From: Straminergon stramineum
Lineage: Eukaryota > Streptophyta > Bryopsida > Hypnales > Calliergonaceae
NCBI GenBank assembly: GCA_963920665.1
Contig: OY987273.1
Span: forward strand, 9,426,501-9,490,500
Reading direction: 5' to 3'
DNA length: 64,000 nt
How positions within the stretch are numbered: the first letter of the stretch is position 1; each line of letters begins with the position of its first letter. The position numbers and the translations under genes are program-made. Below, piece after piece: positions 48,614-59,919 of the stretch. Under the pieces are notes generated by a model that was given only the letters and a program-made list of their open reading frames with translations, did not search any database and had not been told where the DNA came from.

Positions 48614-51600
48614 CTACCTGCAACAAAAACATTTAAACGAATCTCAGAGAAAAAGAAAGGATAAAAATTCATTCCTACATCCACTAATGAGCATCTGAAA
48701 TCATTCATAAGTCACTTTCTCCAAACAAGTTTCAGGGTTAAAAATGATTGGCCTTTACATAAATGAGGTGACTATAGGGCTTCCCCTTAGAAAAGGTACT
48801 CAACTCGTAGTCATCCCGGAAAAAATTCTTCTTGCGACTAGGAGTGCTAATTTGGACTTTTGATTGATCTGTTTCCCCCATATCTTAAGAGCACTCACTC
48901 TGGAAAGCTTCTAATTAATTTGAACTCTTAATATCCTGAGGTATTTCATGAGTTATCTTCATTTGATTCGTCACTCCTTCACACAGCAAACAACAAGACC
49001 AACATATAAGTAGTGCACAACGAGAGATTAAACATGGCCAAGTAAAATGCCAGCTAGTAGGCATAATACAGAAGATGATATATGTGCATTCTGTAGGCCA
49101 ACAATGACTAGAAAAGTATGGTTTTAAAGATTCATGATCATTAAGTACACAGACGAGTGGCAAAAATTTGAGAAGTCCAGATAGTTAAGAATTTATACCC
49201 ATGTCGTGAACCTTCAGGAATCGGCCAAATCATTAACAGAGCAACCAGAAAAATTGCAGCTCCACCTACAACCTGCAAGGTCAGAGCAACATAATTTCGA
49301 TTCAGTATACGGAACATTTATATTTCGTGTGTTGACCATGTGCAAAACTATTAAGTAAAATTGATTAATTTGCTCCCAAATTTCAGATTTCTATGTCTTC
49401 CTTAAAACAACTTTCTGAAAATACAGATGAAGTCTCCAAAAAGATTAAAAAATTTGCGTAAGAGAAGATGGAATTTGGATTCTATCCAAACATTACATAT
49501 CAGTCAACAAACAAAACTACAGTATATCCCGGGTGCATAGATATTTGCATTCAGTCTCTTGGAAAACAAAAAAATCTCTCGAGCTAAAACTTGTACTATG
49601 AATGCAATGAGTGAGCACGTAAAATAGTCCTAACCTTATTCAAAACAACCCCAATGCTATCAGTGAGGCCGTGACGCTCCTCAAGTCTTTGATCATCGCC
49701 ACATACATCATGTGAGGCAGATGCGGATTTTATCAGCTTAAGAATCTTAGCTCTAGCCTTAAACGGATCTGAGATTGGACCATTCCAAGCACATCTGGCG
49801 ATTTGCCTTGCCTGCAAATATCACTAGAATCATAAGTTTGTAAAAAAACCATCGCTACAGCAGTCGTTAATGTCACCAGTTGACGAAGACCGTTGCATAA
49901 AAAATAACCCTCCTTACTCATCGAAGAGATTCCAGCATATCACAGCGTGCTTTCCCAGTTTCCAAGATGAAAACAGATAACCAGGAGCAACATTTCATCA
50001 CGGAGTTCACTATATACCTTTTCAGAAGATGTCCATCTAGTCTCCAGACCCGTTTTTTGTGCCCACCTAGCCCCTGGTCCTGGCCGTGCCTCTAGCCGTT
50101 GACCTTGTCCAGATGGACCTTCAAATTTTGGAATGTCCTTGAGACTAGACCGAGCCTGAACTGCTGGATATCTGCTCCAAATTAGCGTCTGACCTTCCGA
50201 AGCAAAATGCGTGGCACCTCTACGAAACCCACTATTTTTCATACGTTCTCCAACCAGAGTGGATCGATCATTGAACGAATTAGCCATGATAGGAGCCTCG
50301 GCCTCCAGCACACAACATGATCTTTTATCTTCTATTCCCCATTTGTCTTCCTCGATATCACTTGCTGGAATTCCAGGTTCGTCTCGCCCCTGCAACGTAA
50401 CCACTTCTACTTAGAGAGCTCTTCCACACCTATTCGCATGGGTAGGCCTCACAATAGAAATAGTATTTCAAAAATACTGCAGAATTCAAGGACCACGATG
50501 AGAGGTCTGCGTTGGAAATACCTTAGACAAAGAGGTATAGACAACCTCAGCTTGAATCTTCACATCTTCCAATGTGACCTTTCCTGGAGAAGAGTCTTGT
50601 CCGGATGGTGATACGATTAGAGTGGATGCAATATCAATTGAACTTGTCAATGATGATGTAGCCCTTTGCAAGCTCCTAGATGATATTGCCGAAGAATTTA
50701 TCATAGCATTTTCATGTGACCCGAATCCTAATTCTTTTTCAGCAGACTGTCTCAAAATTTGCTCATCATATTTGAAACTATAGATACCTGCCTTGACTTC
50801 CTTACTCACAACATCGGCTGCCCAAATTTTCGACCTCTTTTCTGCCCTTTGGCACGCTTGCCTTGACTGCAAACCAACTGCTCTTGCATAATCAAACATC
50901 AGCGTGGGCTTCGTGATCGAGCCGAACCCTATAGGTCCGCTAGCACTTTCCCGCGAATCCTTGTTCCCATGCGTAGGATCGTCGTCAACCTCCGTAATAG
51001 TAACTGCGGGCATAGTTGCTGCCTTCAACTCCTTACCACTGGGTTGGACATTCTGGAAGACGATTGTCCTCTTAACACGTTCTTCTTCTCGTCTCTTAAG
51101 AACGCGTAGTCTCTGGGGGTAAGACGAGTCGAAGTAAGAATTCTAACTATAATTGCTAATTCCAAGCTAAAACGTTGTTGTCTCTAAGAATATTATCAGA
51201 ATAATCAACACCACAACAGCGTCCGGAAATAATAGAGGCTTACCATTGATTCAATTTTTCTCCGTTCTTGATCAGTAAGTACGAAGCTCATAATCAGGTG
51301 AATTCGTCCACCTCCTTTGAGTTCAACAAATTCATCTCGGCAACCTTTCTCAATGATAGAAGGAACTTCGATAGCTGCGTTGTTCCACAAATGGTTAACA
51401 GTATCAAGTCATTCAACTATATAACGTGGATGGGCACTGACACATGATTGTACTAAGATATGTGTTACAGAAACTCTGAATGGATGAAGATGAAACGAGA
51501 AGTGCACAGAGAGTTTGCAGGCTGATTGTTCACAATAGACACCTCACAGCCACACAATAGAATTTAAAAAGCAGGACAAGAGACCATGAGCAAGGAAAAC

Positions 51601-53197
51601 TCACAGGTTTGAGTCAAGCACTGATCCGCATTGTCGCAAATGGTAACCACCAGTTTGTCTCGCAAATTTGTGATAAGGCTGCCCAGGATATATTATCATA
51701 CTTCAATACTCACCATAACGATCAGATAAGCATGCCATGTCGGAGCTCAATACTTTCATCAGGGACGCACCTAATCCAAGAAAAGATGTTCCAATATTAC
51801 ACATAGACTGATCGATACATCACCAAATAGAACTTACAAAACAAAAGCTGAATTCCACGAGTCAATTCTCCCCTCAACTGCCACACGCGATTCTGTCTCA
51901 AACTGCCTCCTCCCCAATCTGACTGCACTTGCACATAATCACCAGCAGGAAAACGAAGTAAGATCCGATTAACATCCAATTATGGTTTTAGGAGCCACAA
52001 AAACATAGGAATATAGTACTTAATTATTAGTATTATATGGCTGTGTCCTCTTACTAAAGTGATGTAGGGGCAACAATAACTCCTCTATGGGATAGATGGA
52101 AGATAGGTTTAAGCCTCTGTGCCTGAAATTTCCAACCATTCCGTACCTAGTTTGTCACAGGTAAATTTGACGGAAAGTTCGAGTAGAAGGAAAGTTTGAT
52201 GGGTGTGCTTAACGGCACGGGGCCACCAAGATCTCAACGATGATAATGCACATGAAATTTCGATAGAAGAATACCTTTAGCAATTACATCGTTGACGGTT
52301 CCGTCTATCACAACAACAGAGAGTATCAGAACTGCCCTGAAGTAGAACGAGAGTAGTACAAGATTGAAGATATAGACATATTGAACGAAGTTCATGATGA
52401 ATCTATTAGCAAAATCGTGGCCCAAGAGCAGCGTGCCACACCTGTTAACACATTTGGAAGATCTACGGCCTCCAGAACTGCGCGCAAATTACAGGAAAAA
52501 ACAGAACAATTAATCAGCATTCCAAAGGCACTATCGAGAGCAAACAGCAGGACGATTGAAAGCATAGCTCTCAAATTTCAAAATAACGATAGGGACATAT
52601 TAACCAGAAAAACAGAAAAAATCTAATTTAAAAATGTGCAAGTCGGAATTAATTTTATGCAGCAAAATATTCGCTGAAAATTTCAGTAATGTATGGGATA
52701 TTTAAGCAATAGGAAGAGCTCAAATACTTCACTAAAGTTGTGGTACTCTATGATCACTTAAAAAATCAAAGGAAGTCCCGACGTCGACACTCAATGCACA
52801 CCTAGTCATTCATAAATAACCCAAACTTCACCATAGAAGCGTCCACATTGGAAAAGACGAGAAATATCCAAAACGACTCACGAGAAGTGCTTCAGATCAG
52901 AAACGCAACGAGAAACCTTCTGGGTGTAGAAAGAAACACTATATGATACTTCCTCTGCAACAAACATGTGAGTTTGATAGGACGTTCAACACCAACAAAT
53001 TCTAGCAAAATTCTACACCTTGACCACAAGATATAAGAACAACGGACACCCCGTGTACAAAGATGAGTTTCCGTTTCCACTGCAAGAATGACGTGCTGAA
53101 CAGCAACGACGAACAACAGCTGTCACACAACCAAAACCAGAGCATGAGAAGGACGACACATGATCCACAAACCTGAAACACGAATGGTCCCAGGCAT
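48614..53197 (-). CDS. C2-like domain protein with C-terminal membrane segment
   Basis: Ten exons with GT..AG borders give an uninterrupted 522-aa frame: 53197-53173, 52477-52442, 51922-51838, 51678-51605, 51374-51244, 51112-50522, 50389-50018, 49811-49635, 49272-49199, 48617-48614. All phases agree and total coding length is divisible by three. Start MPGTIRVSVLEAVDLP is a typical first C2 strand; LGRRQFETE, DSWNSAFVF, LRDKLVVTICD and GGGRIHLIMSFVLTDQER follow (residues 1-112), as in a plant C2-like family that has DLIVTLQDAEG and EGGGHVHLKLQFVLS at these places. A basic helix (RLRVLKRREEERVK, 118-131), a Ser-rich middle and a last hydrophobic helix (GGAAIFLVALLMIWPIP, about 500-516) come next. 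Probably membrane-anchored, perhaps lipid- or Ca-binding; the loop Asp residues are not evident. Composition is GC-richer than surroundings. Last exon and stop are the least certain. Confidence 0.75.
52275..52331 (-). other. Possible in-frame cassette exon of the C2 gene
   Basis: A 57-nt stretch with acceptor GGGCAG|TT and donor AAAG|GTATTC has the right phase and no stop; it would insert 19 mainly hydrophobic residues (LILSVVVIDGTVNDVIAK) between LPNVLT and RLGRR. Skipping it gives the more usual C2 strand spacing, so it is probably unused or rare. Confidence 0.3.
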
Positions 53198-53896
53198 GTT
53201 CGCCGATAAATTTAATCCCAGATTTTCAATGATTCTTCTGGTCTTCTATATTCTGGATCATACAAGAGGACACAGGAAGAGACGCCGCAACAACTCAGAA
53301 AAGGGTCCGAATCGTTATCATCACCGAGTTCCAGTGGCATACAATAACCTCTCGAAAAAGGCACCTTCGCGTCCTGAGCAGCATATCGTTGATCCGGGAC
53401 AAGTATCAGCTCAGGTCTTCCATCTTCGCACACCAGATGCAACTGTCATCCATATCTCTCTTTCATTTTCACGCAAAAAGCTTCCATCTCCAATTTCTCC
53501 AGTCGAGGTTAAAACGTCAGGGTAACCAACACCATCACGTTCTCTTGAAAAACTAAAATGACAACAGAATGACAAAAGGCTAGCAGGATTCGAGAAGAAT
53601 CACCAGAAGAGCAGCCCTATTCCTTCAACGGCACAGTGTAATGAGGCGTGTTTCAGCAAGACTTGAACCACGCCAACAGGAGGTAGGACAGAAAAAACAC
53701 CACATTACACCATGTCCCAGCTCGGCAAAGACGAACCAGAACCTTTCAATTACACCGTGGGCGACCGTCGGCCATTAGTCCTGGACGGATTTGGGAATCC
53801 GCCACGCCGGAGGACGCATCTCAAAAAAGACCCTTCGACAGTCCATAGGCTGTTTGTTTCGTTTTATTCTGCAGATTTCGTGTGCAAGCTTGATAC
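53198..53896 (-). promoter_or_regulatory. Likely 5' UTR and promoter side of the C2 gene
   Basis: GC-richer than neighbours. The minus-strand frame 53442-53212 (DGRPELILVPDQRYAAQDAK) looks protein-like but starts at TTG after a stop and ends before the assigned ATG; it may be an upstream ORF or chance. No clear TATA box was assigned. Confidence 0.3.
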
Positions 53897-54150
53897 CTAC
53901 ACTAAATAGTGAAATTAGGTTGCCCCACACTAATTTCTCGACATTTGACACTAAATAAATATTTACAATTTTTGTACAAAAATGCACTACTTTCGAATTA
54001 AGTATTGTCGTAATTGGGACTCATGAAACTTCAAGTGTACAAATGAAAATATTTGTAGAAGTTTCCGTTGACTTTAATGACTTGTAAAGTAATTTTCTTG
54101 GGGTAAGGCAACCTAATTGTTAAGGCAACCTAATTTCACTATTTAGTGTA
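53897..54150. mobile_element. MITE upstream of the C2 gene
   Basis: Left end CTACACTAAATAGTGAAATT and the reverse complement of the right end match over about 28 nt (through AGGTTGCC). A tandem of GGCAACCTAATT lies at the right arm. AAGCTTGA stands close to both ends outside. Target duplication not resolved; 254 bp, no ORF. Confidence 0.75.
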
Positions 54151-56210
54151 GATATAAGCTTGAATTGCTATTGCTATCAAAATTCCCAACATTTGTCACT
54201 TTACATATATTGTTTATACTAATGATCCAAAATTCAAAGACAAGATGGATGTATAGTAAAAATCAAGTATTATATTGACTTACTATGACTTAGAAGATTT
54301 TCAAATATCCTATATCAATTTGCCATCTTCTACTAACTATTTGTGTAATAGTGGTATAGTGATTAGCTGTTGTTCTTTGACACAACTAATATACTAGTTT
54401 GAATAATAAAACATCACCAATTTGACATTGTTTAAATACTATTCATGGCAATTATAATGAGATTTAATTGCCTATTACAAACATAGCCCACCTCAAACAT
54501 TTAATTATTTTAGGGTTATTTTAAGTTCCTTTAAAATCTTTCTATGTGAACTATGGGATGTAGTTCCTAATTTTAAAAGGATCATTTCATGCCCCTAATT
54601 TGTCCAACTACCAAACAGTATGGAAGATAGATGGGTGATATAGTTGGACTTATGTATATGAGCTCAATGCCTTGGTAGTTGTATAATTTGCTTCCATGGC
54701 TAATGTATTGACTTAATTATGCAAACCAATGGGGGCTTTGTATAGTATATACATTATTATTTCACATGAGTTAGGAAATGTTCCTTCTTCACTAAGTTAA
54801 ATAAAGACTTGAAAGACATGAGACTAATCCATAGGGCTTTGCTTTAATGTAAGCTTAACTTAGAATTCAATTCCCTTCACAAGTAAATAATTGTTGCTTG
54901 AAAACTAAGTTCTAAAACTAGTCTTTGTACTATCATTTAAATTGGGGATTAGTTTTGCTTCAAAAAATGACATCTTTTCAATCTTCTATTAATAATCAAA
55001 TGTCAATTCGATGTGTGATTTTTTGAGTTGTTGATTGAGCATATTTGCATTTTGATGTGAATGTATTATTCCATGTTTTTGAAGAGTAACAACAATAGAA
55101 AGTACAATAGGCTAAAGACACTTGTTGCAACCTTACTGACATACTTTTTGTAATTTGTTTTAGGAATGGACAAAAATGAGGACTACTTCCTCTTGAAAAT
55201 TGCTTAGGAGCTTCCACATGAAAGTTTATCTTCTTACATACTCTACAGTCCATTGGAAAAAATGTGTATAAAAATAGGGAGCTTTTTAGTTACAAATTAT
55301 GACTTCTCTGTAAGAAATACCACTAGGTTATTTCTCATGCTCAAAATACATATTTTTCACACATACAAGTTTGCTTATAGTTTTCCCAAAAATTGCAAAC
55401 CTTGTTTTCGAAGATTACAAATCAATCCCCTTAGACTAATCATAATGATGGTAATTGTACATATGGAAGCTTGTTGGAGGAGCTTGGCCTAAATAGTCTA
55501 CTACATAAATTATACGATTGCACTAAAAAAAGGAAGTTCTAGACCAAAAAAAATCATGCACCCAAAATTCTCTTTGTGAAGAATATTTTTGAGTTTCTTG
55601 GAGCATTTCTTCAATTGCACATTCCCCATGAACCCCATTATGACACTCAATAAAGAAGGTAACTTGCTCAATAGTAGTTGAAAAATTTCCAATTTCAATA
55701 GGCTTGAGTACTAGTAACAAACCTCAAACATTTGTATTGCACATAGAACTAAGGGGATGAGGCAATTATTTGGATTTATAAATAATTGCCTTCAAAGGTA
55801 TTTTGAATGAATATTTTTGTACACTTTCATAATCCTAAACATCAAAGCCATCATTATCCACATGTAACACTGTATTGAAGTAGAGTTATTACTAACACAT
55901 CACCAATTACATGTTCCATTTGCATCATTATAGTTTTGATTGTATTTTTCACGAAAATAGGAAGAGCTTAGTGCTAGATTTATTGTGGATTTGGTCAAAG
56001 ACTTGAAATTCCAAAACACGAGCATGCATTCAATCACTTCAAGGTGGATAAAAGACAACACTCAACAATGGAAGTAGCAAAAATGGGTATAGTTGACCTA
56101 TAAAGTATCCAAGATTGCCTAAGGCGCATACGTAACAGGTAGGATTGATGAAACCAAACATCTTGACGCTCAAACGTTCAGATGTAGTGGATGTGAATGG
56201 ATAAAATTGT
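54151..56210. other. AT-rich DNA, no gene seen
   Basis: Short frames only (up to about 85 codons) with no recognisable motif. Confidence 0.45.
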
Positions 56211-56214
56211 TGTC

Positions 56215-56290
56215 CAATGAAATTACCCATGGCAAAATGGACTAGGTGGATGGGCAAACAGGCAGATGGCCACTTTGTGCTAGCAATCAA
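56215..56290. repeat. GC-rich patch 6 (isolated)
   Basis: AGGTGGATGGGCAAACAGGC and CAGATGGCC: the vocabulary of the patches in the hAT-like element, here outside it and next to a fold-back element, as at 40.2-40.65 kb. Confidence 0.5.
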
Positions 56291-56426
56291 CTTCTTTTAC
56301 CTTTTTTGCCTTCAATTTTTGGAATTTGGGTGGGGGGGGGTAATATATCCTTGGAAAGGTCTCGAAAAAACGATATTTCTCGTGCTTCAAAATTCCAAAA
56401 ATTGAAGGTAGAAATGGCAAAAGAAG
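56288..56426. mobile_element. Fold-back element, copy 2
   Basis: Left arm CTTCTTTTACC...TTCAATTTTTGGAATTT and right arm AAATTCCAAAAATTGAAGG...AAAAGAAG pair over about 45 nt. Central TAATATATCCTTGGAAAGGT matches copy 1 (TAATATATCATTGGAAAGGT). Confidence 0.7.
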
Positions 56427-56689
56427 TTTACTATGTGAACAAACAGGACACGTGGATACACATTAGATGGGATAGCAATTGGTCAACGATATAGGTGAGA
56501 AGTTAGTGGACATAGGTAGTCAGCATTAATGGATGTTGGCGAACAGCCTTTTAATTGGATAAACAAATTTATCCTTTGGTAAATTATAAAAAAATTGAGT
56601 GTCCTAGGACATCCCAAGGGCCAATGGCCTTGGAATCTAGAAGTCCAGACGTGCATCACTACATGTGAGCCCTATAGTTAACACTTGGG

Positions 56690-57980
56690 TCTCAAGATTC
56701 TTTTTTTTTTGCTTCTCCTCATTTGTATTATAATTTATAGTTGAAAATACCGAAAAAGAGTATTTACAACATGCTTAGTAGAAGTCCCTATAAATACGGT
56801 GTGTTAGTCCTAGAAGTCTAGAAAGTACCTTAAACACTGTTCTTTTGAGTTCGAGTCCAATTTAGGTGTTTAGCACAACAATTAGGGGTTTGGAATAGTT
56901 TAGGCCCTATTAGCAAAGATATGTCAAAATAAATAATTTGGTTTATAGTAGACCAAACCTCTAGGTGATGGTAATAGAGATTTAAATTATAGGAGTTACA
57001 GGATCAAGGCGGGAATTGGTTTCCTAAGTCCTAGGAAATGTGTGGATGACCTACGTAAAGATCACCATCTACTTTGCAAAGAATTGAGAAGTTACTTTCT
57101 ACTCCTTGCAAATGAAATCCACAAGTTTGAAGATTACACGAACAATGGATGAAGAAAGGGATTTTTAGCTTAAAAACATGCCAAGAGCGCATTGGCAAAG
57201 TTGGTTTGTGAAGATTCCTAGTATAGGAATGATTCCTCCCTAGAGAAATTAGATTGATAGGTGCTATTTTAATACCTTTTGCATAAAGTGCAAAATAGAC
57301 AAGGAAATTTTCACTTAGAACTTGGAGGCTCTTTAGAAGCTACCCAAAAAGTCTCATAGTTTTCTAGATTGCAAAAGATGACTCCATGGGAAGTCAACCA
57401 CATTTAATTGCATTTAGAAATTCATAGAAATTACTAAGGTAGTGGTAAAATCCCACTAATAATTGAAATAGTATGTTTTAGCATAAACAAGCTCCCAACC
57501 AAATTTCAAGATGTTACAACACTAACAAGTATCAAAACCAATGGCAACAACGACTTTTAATGGAATTCCAAAATTCCCAATGAGTTGATTGGCGTATCTG
57601 GAGTATACGATGTCCAAATGAAGTCAACTTGATTCTTTTCTTACTTTCTTGAACCTTTTGTACACCCTTCACTAGTCAAAACTTCAAGAAAAGTCAAACT
57701 ACCAATTTTGGATTTTTGACCCTTTTCATTGGATTTCAAATCACTAGCTTTTGCTTGTGAAATGGGCCAAGAATAGGGGATTGGTAGTCCACAAGGGGGT
57801 TTAGGGTCTTATAAAGACAATAGAACAATCCATTTGGCATTTGGAGCATTTCTTTGAAAGTTAGAGTGGTCACAACAATATAATAGAAGTTTAAAAATTA
57901 ATTTTAGTTTTTCTCTAGGAGTGGTTTGTTAGGTAATTTGAGATCTTGGAAATGTATAAAAGGCCTACCCTCCTCTCACT
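56690..57980. repeat. Diverged LTR-like repeat, partner of 3.98-8.1 kb
   Basis: Same ordered words as the left repeat, and a TATA box TATAAAAGGCC at 57954. Here the shared GACTCCATGGGAAGTC word and the TATA box are about 570 bp apart, against about 3250 bp in the other copy. Confidence 0.55.
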
Positions 57981-57989
57981 TTGTACCCC

Positions 57990-59900
57990 CCTTTCTTTAT
58001 TTAAAATAACCCCGTTTACTTGCTTGTTTAGCCACTCAAGGCCCCTATTTGTATTTTGGCCAAAACATGACCATGTTATTTGAATTTTGGCTACTTTGCC
58101 AAAATCTTGTTTGAATTGCATTTGAGCTTTGCTCCTTTATCATCGTTGAAGTTTCTTTGTGTTTTGAACTCATTTCAAAAGACATGGGGATGTAGGCGCT
58201 TGATTCCCACCTTTGGAACTAAGCGAACACATCCAAGTTCTTGTGTTGTCAAGTTGTCCCATAGGTGTCTATATGTTGAATCCAAAATACATCTTCCAAG
58301 CAATGAATCTTTAATATGCAAATTCTACTTTGAAATCCCTAATTGAAAACTTAATCCACTTCAAAACAAATTTGTAAATGACTTTGGCCTTGGGATTTAT
58401 CTCCCAAGTTAGGCCCATAGAGGATTAATCAATCAAAAGAACAAATAGGGCAGATTATAGGATTTGAAATACCCTTCCGAAAATGATAAAGAACTCTTAA
58501 ATTTGACTTTCTTATGATGAGATAATTGCAGATGAAGTTTGATTTCCTATCTAATGGTTAAAACTTCATCTGTCATTTACTTCTATGTTAACTATTGAAA
58601 TCTACTTTTAGTTTTTGTGTTATTTCTAATCTTTTATCTTCTCCCTAAGTTTTGAAATCCATTGGATTTGGTCAATTGTGGTTGACTTTCATCCAAATCC
58701 TCTCTAATGTTTGTCAATTCTTCATCCTCCTCTAATTCCTTCAATACTAGTCTATTTTCTAAGGTTAACCCTTTAGAGGTCGTAGTCTTTTAGGAGGGTG
58801 GAAGGACAGTGGAAAAGTGAGAATTCCTCAGGTGCATTCATATACACAAGAATTGTGAGATCTAGGATTGAACTATATGATCTTCAGTCTCTATATTCTT
58901 GCATTGGATGAAGAAAAGCTGATCTCAAATCCACCACAACGATAGCAAAATTATACTATTTGATTGTTTGTAGTCTAACGTTGACCAGCACGGGCAATGG
59001 CTATCGTGCACTTGCTTGTGTGATTTGCTGGACTATTGTAGGTACTGAAATTAATGAAAAACATGGATCTTGAAGCCCAACATGTATACAATAACAGTAC
59101 AAATTCAAATCATGTGGACACACACTCCCTTCACAAATCAAGAGCTTGCAATGCGGACCTCTTCATAATGGAGGAAGGCAAACCTCTTTTTTAGGATGCT
59201 AGCCGCTTAGTTGTCAAACAATTCGTGCGCTGCGGCCCGCACTACTATCCCTTTGGGGACTTCAGTACTACCCACTTCTAATAGGACAAAGAACTTGATG
59301 TCATGGTACGTATACTGTAACTTTGACATGTGCAGTAAATGGAATTCTTGAGTACAAAGAATGTGACAGGGAAAGAATGTGGATGAAGTCCTCCTCCAGA
59401 GAGAACAACCATGGTCACTTCGCTTCTACACACACTCAACATCCATGCTTTGATAGTTCGAATTCACACATTGTAATGGACTCCTCGATAAGGTAGCTTG
59501 CACTAGCTCAAAATATAAATATTTACATATAAACAAAAACCACTCCATCTGGAGTATCCTATACATTCACTAGAAAACACAGACAAAACTAAAAAGACCT
59601 TGTTGCTCACGACATGCATCTCGAAGACATGTATGACAGTACTGAAACAAAATGTGAATGTTGCAGGCACCACAAGGGCTACCTGTCTTCTTGCAAAGCT
59701 AGCCTGAAACTTGATAAACAAATACAACTTATATTCATATAGAGTAATAACAACAACAATCGCTTTCTCTCTACATGTGCTCGTTGTTTTCCATAACACT
59801 AAGCCGGTAGTACTTATGAAGGTTCAGAAAGTGCTTCTTCATCAACAAGTATCGCAGATTGAAGTGGGGCACTACGATATGCTAGAGGCAACTCTCATCT
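57990..59900. other. Noncoding DNA
   Basis: No gene. CACGGGCAATGGCTATCGTG at about 58988 resembles CCTGGGCAATGGCTACCTCT at about 61809 inside the piggyBac region. Composition becomes GC-richer from about 59 kb on. Confidence 0.35.
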
Positions 59901-59919
59901 CCTAAGAATATAGTGGCTA

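Noticed and set aside
53212..53442. Minus-strand frame reading DGRPELILVPDQRYAAQ as an extra 5' exon of the C2 gene
   Set aside because: It has no ATG, follows a stop, and ends in a stop just before an ATG that gives a perfect C2-like start.
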